5,915 nucleotides of DNA from Candidatus Poribacteria bacterium (GTDB taxonomy: Bacteria > Poribacteria > WGA-4E > GCA-2687025). Both the position numbers and the translations under genes were made by a program. The notes under the pieces were generated by a model. That model made no database searches and was not told the DNA's origin. It saw only the letters and a program-made list of their open reading frames with translations. Shown piece after piece: positions 5,462-5,915 of the stretch (within the stretch, counting starts at the first letter, position 1; the number at the start of each line of letters is the position of its first letter). The DNA lies in contig JAQBWJ010000166.1 of NCBI GenBank assembly GCA_027625215.1, positions 1-5,915 on the forward strand, written 5' to 3'.

Positions 5462-5716
5462 ATGTTTGTGTGCAGCGCATGTGGTTTTCTGTTTGAAGAC
5501 GTGAAGACCGACGGCGAACTTCCCGACGAATGTCCGAACTGCACCGCTTCGCCCGACAAGTTCATCGCGTACGACAAGAAGTTGGAAGCGTGGGTGAAGA
5601 AAGCCGTCGTGCAGCATGTCCAGTTCCCCGACGAAGAAGGCGCAGACCTGCGCGCGGCGAACTCCGCGCTGTCGTCCCACATTCGCTTCGCGCTAGTCGG
5701 CGCGACGAAGAAGTAA
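5462..5716 (+). CDS. Small rubredoxin-like iron- or zinc-binding protein
   Basis: 84 residues. Two metal knuckles, C-S-A-C-G (C4, C7) and C-P-N-C (C24, C27), are separated by a segment with G-E-L-P-D-E (18-23) and followed by P-D-K-F (31-34). This matches the short-spaced rubredoxin domain found at the C-terminus of rubrerythrins, which carries one iron in Cys4 coordination and passes electrons in peroxide or oxygen defence. A structural zinc is equally possible. Residues 36-84 form a charged, probably helical tail without a recognised domain, so it is longer than a bare rubredoxin (about 50-55 aa) and lacks the ferritin-like part of rubrerythrin. It has no signal peptide, so it is cytoplasmic. 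It is divergent from arsC and 30 nt ahead of the dehydrogenase gene, probably in one transcript. The start follows the GGAGG site. Confidence 0.87.
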   Translation: MFVCSACGFLFEDVKTDGELPDECPNCTASPDKFIAYDKKLEAWVKKAVVQHVQFPDEEGADLRAANSALSSHIRFALVGATKK

Positions 5717-5746
5717 CCCCCTATTCACGGTTGAGGAGAGTTCCCG

Positions 5747-5915
5747 TTGAGCCCCGAACGCAACTATCAAGCCGCGATCATCGGTTGCGGCGGCATCGCA
5801 AACGCCCACGCCGGAGCGATCAACGCGCTGCCGTACGTCAACTTCGGCGCCTGTATGGACGTGGACGCCGACCGAGCGAAAGCCTACGCCGAGCGGTACA
5901 ACGTTCCCGCGCACT
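5747..5915 (+). CDS. Gfo/Idh/MocA-family NAD(P)-dependent oxidoreductase (N-terminus only)
   Basis: The first 56 codons of a dehydrogenase that runs off the right edge. After a short lead, A-A-I-I-G-C-G-G-I-A-N-A-H (9-21) gives the first Rossmann strand and the G-C-G-G-I-A dinucleotide-binding loop with the conserved histidine. A-C-M-D-V-D-A-D-R-A-K-A (35-46) is the second strand with the acidic residue that selects NAD or NADP ribose, and Y-N-V-P follows at 51-54. This is the standard start of Gfo/Idh/MocA enzymes, which oxidise or reduce sugars, inositols and related polyols. The substrate depends on the missing C-terminal domain. The start is a TTG at 5747 behind GAGGAG (5733-5738) with an 8-nt spacer; no ATG or GTG fits the motif start. 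It follows the rubredoxin-like gene by 30 nt. Confidence 0.93.
   Translation, partial: MSPERNYQAAIIGCGGIANAHAGAINALPYVNFGACMDVDADRAKAYAERYNVPAH

Overview
The window is a gene-dense stretch of bacterial chromosome with a GC content clearly above 50%. It carries seven protein genes, five on the minus strand and two on the plus strand. I cannot name the species. An ECF sigma factor with an unusual anti-sigma partner, a secreted TPR protein, a giant DUF6784/DUF6785-type membrane protein and a Gfo/Idh/MocA dehydrogenase together are typical of environmental lineages such as Armatimonadota, Poribacteria or Planctomycetota. That placement is inference. There is no rRNA, tRNA, CRISPR array, transposase or phage gene.

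Left block (1-2632, all minus strand, read from right to left): an ECF sigma factor (2632-1961), a single-pass membrane protein that is most likely its anti-sigma factor (1857-1162), and an exported TPR-repeat protein (995 to beyond the left edge). The anti-sigma candidate has the cytoplasmic head/membrane segment/extracytoplasmic tail design but lacks the usual zinc motif, and its tail has a TPR-like helical pair. The sigma and TPR genes are each preceded by a similar ECF-style element (GTCAACC, 15-16 nt, CGTT), so the sigma factor may control both itself and the TPR gene.

Middle block (2633-2977): a 345-bp AT-richer gap without a convincing gene. It holds a good intrinsic terminator for the membrane-protein gene, the candidate promoter of the sigma gene, and an 11-bp inverted repeat that brackets the terminator.

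Right block: a ~645-residue polytopic membrane protein resembling the uncharacterised DUF6784/DUF6785 (OPT-transporter-like) group (4915-2978, minus), preceded by an ArsC-type arsenate reductase (5351-4992, minus). A 110-bp divergent intergenic region follows, with a self-complementary -10 box (AGTATACT) that could serve both directions. On the plus strand are a small rubredoxin-like protein (5462-5716) and, 30 nt later, the N-terminus of a Gfo/Idh/MocA oxidoreductase (5747 to the right edge).

Three units are therefore likely: arsC plus the membrane transporter-like gene (which also has its own candidate promoter), the sigma/anti-sigma/TPR envelope-signalling group, and the rubredoxin-like/dehydrogenase pair. 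The most promising leads are the possible ECF regulon within the window and the uncharacterised membrane protein.
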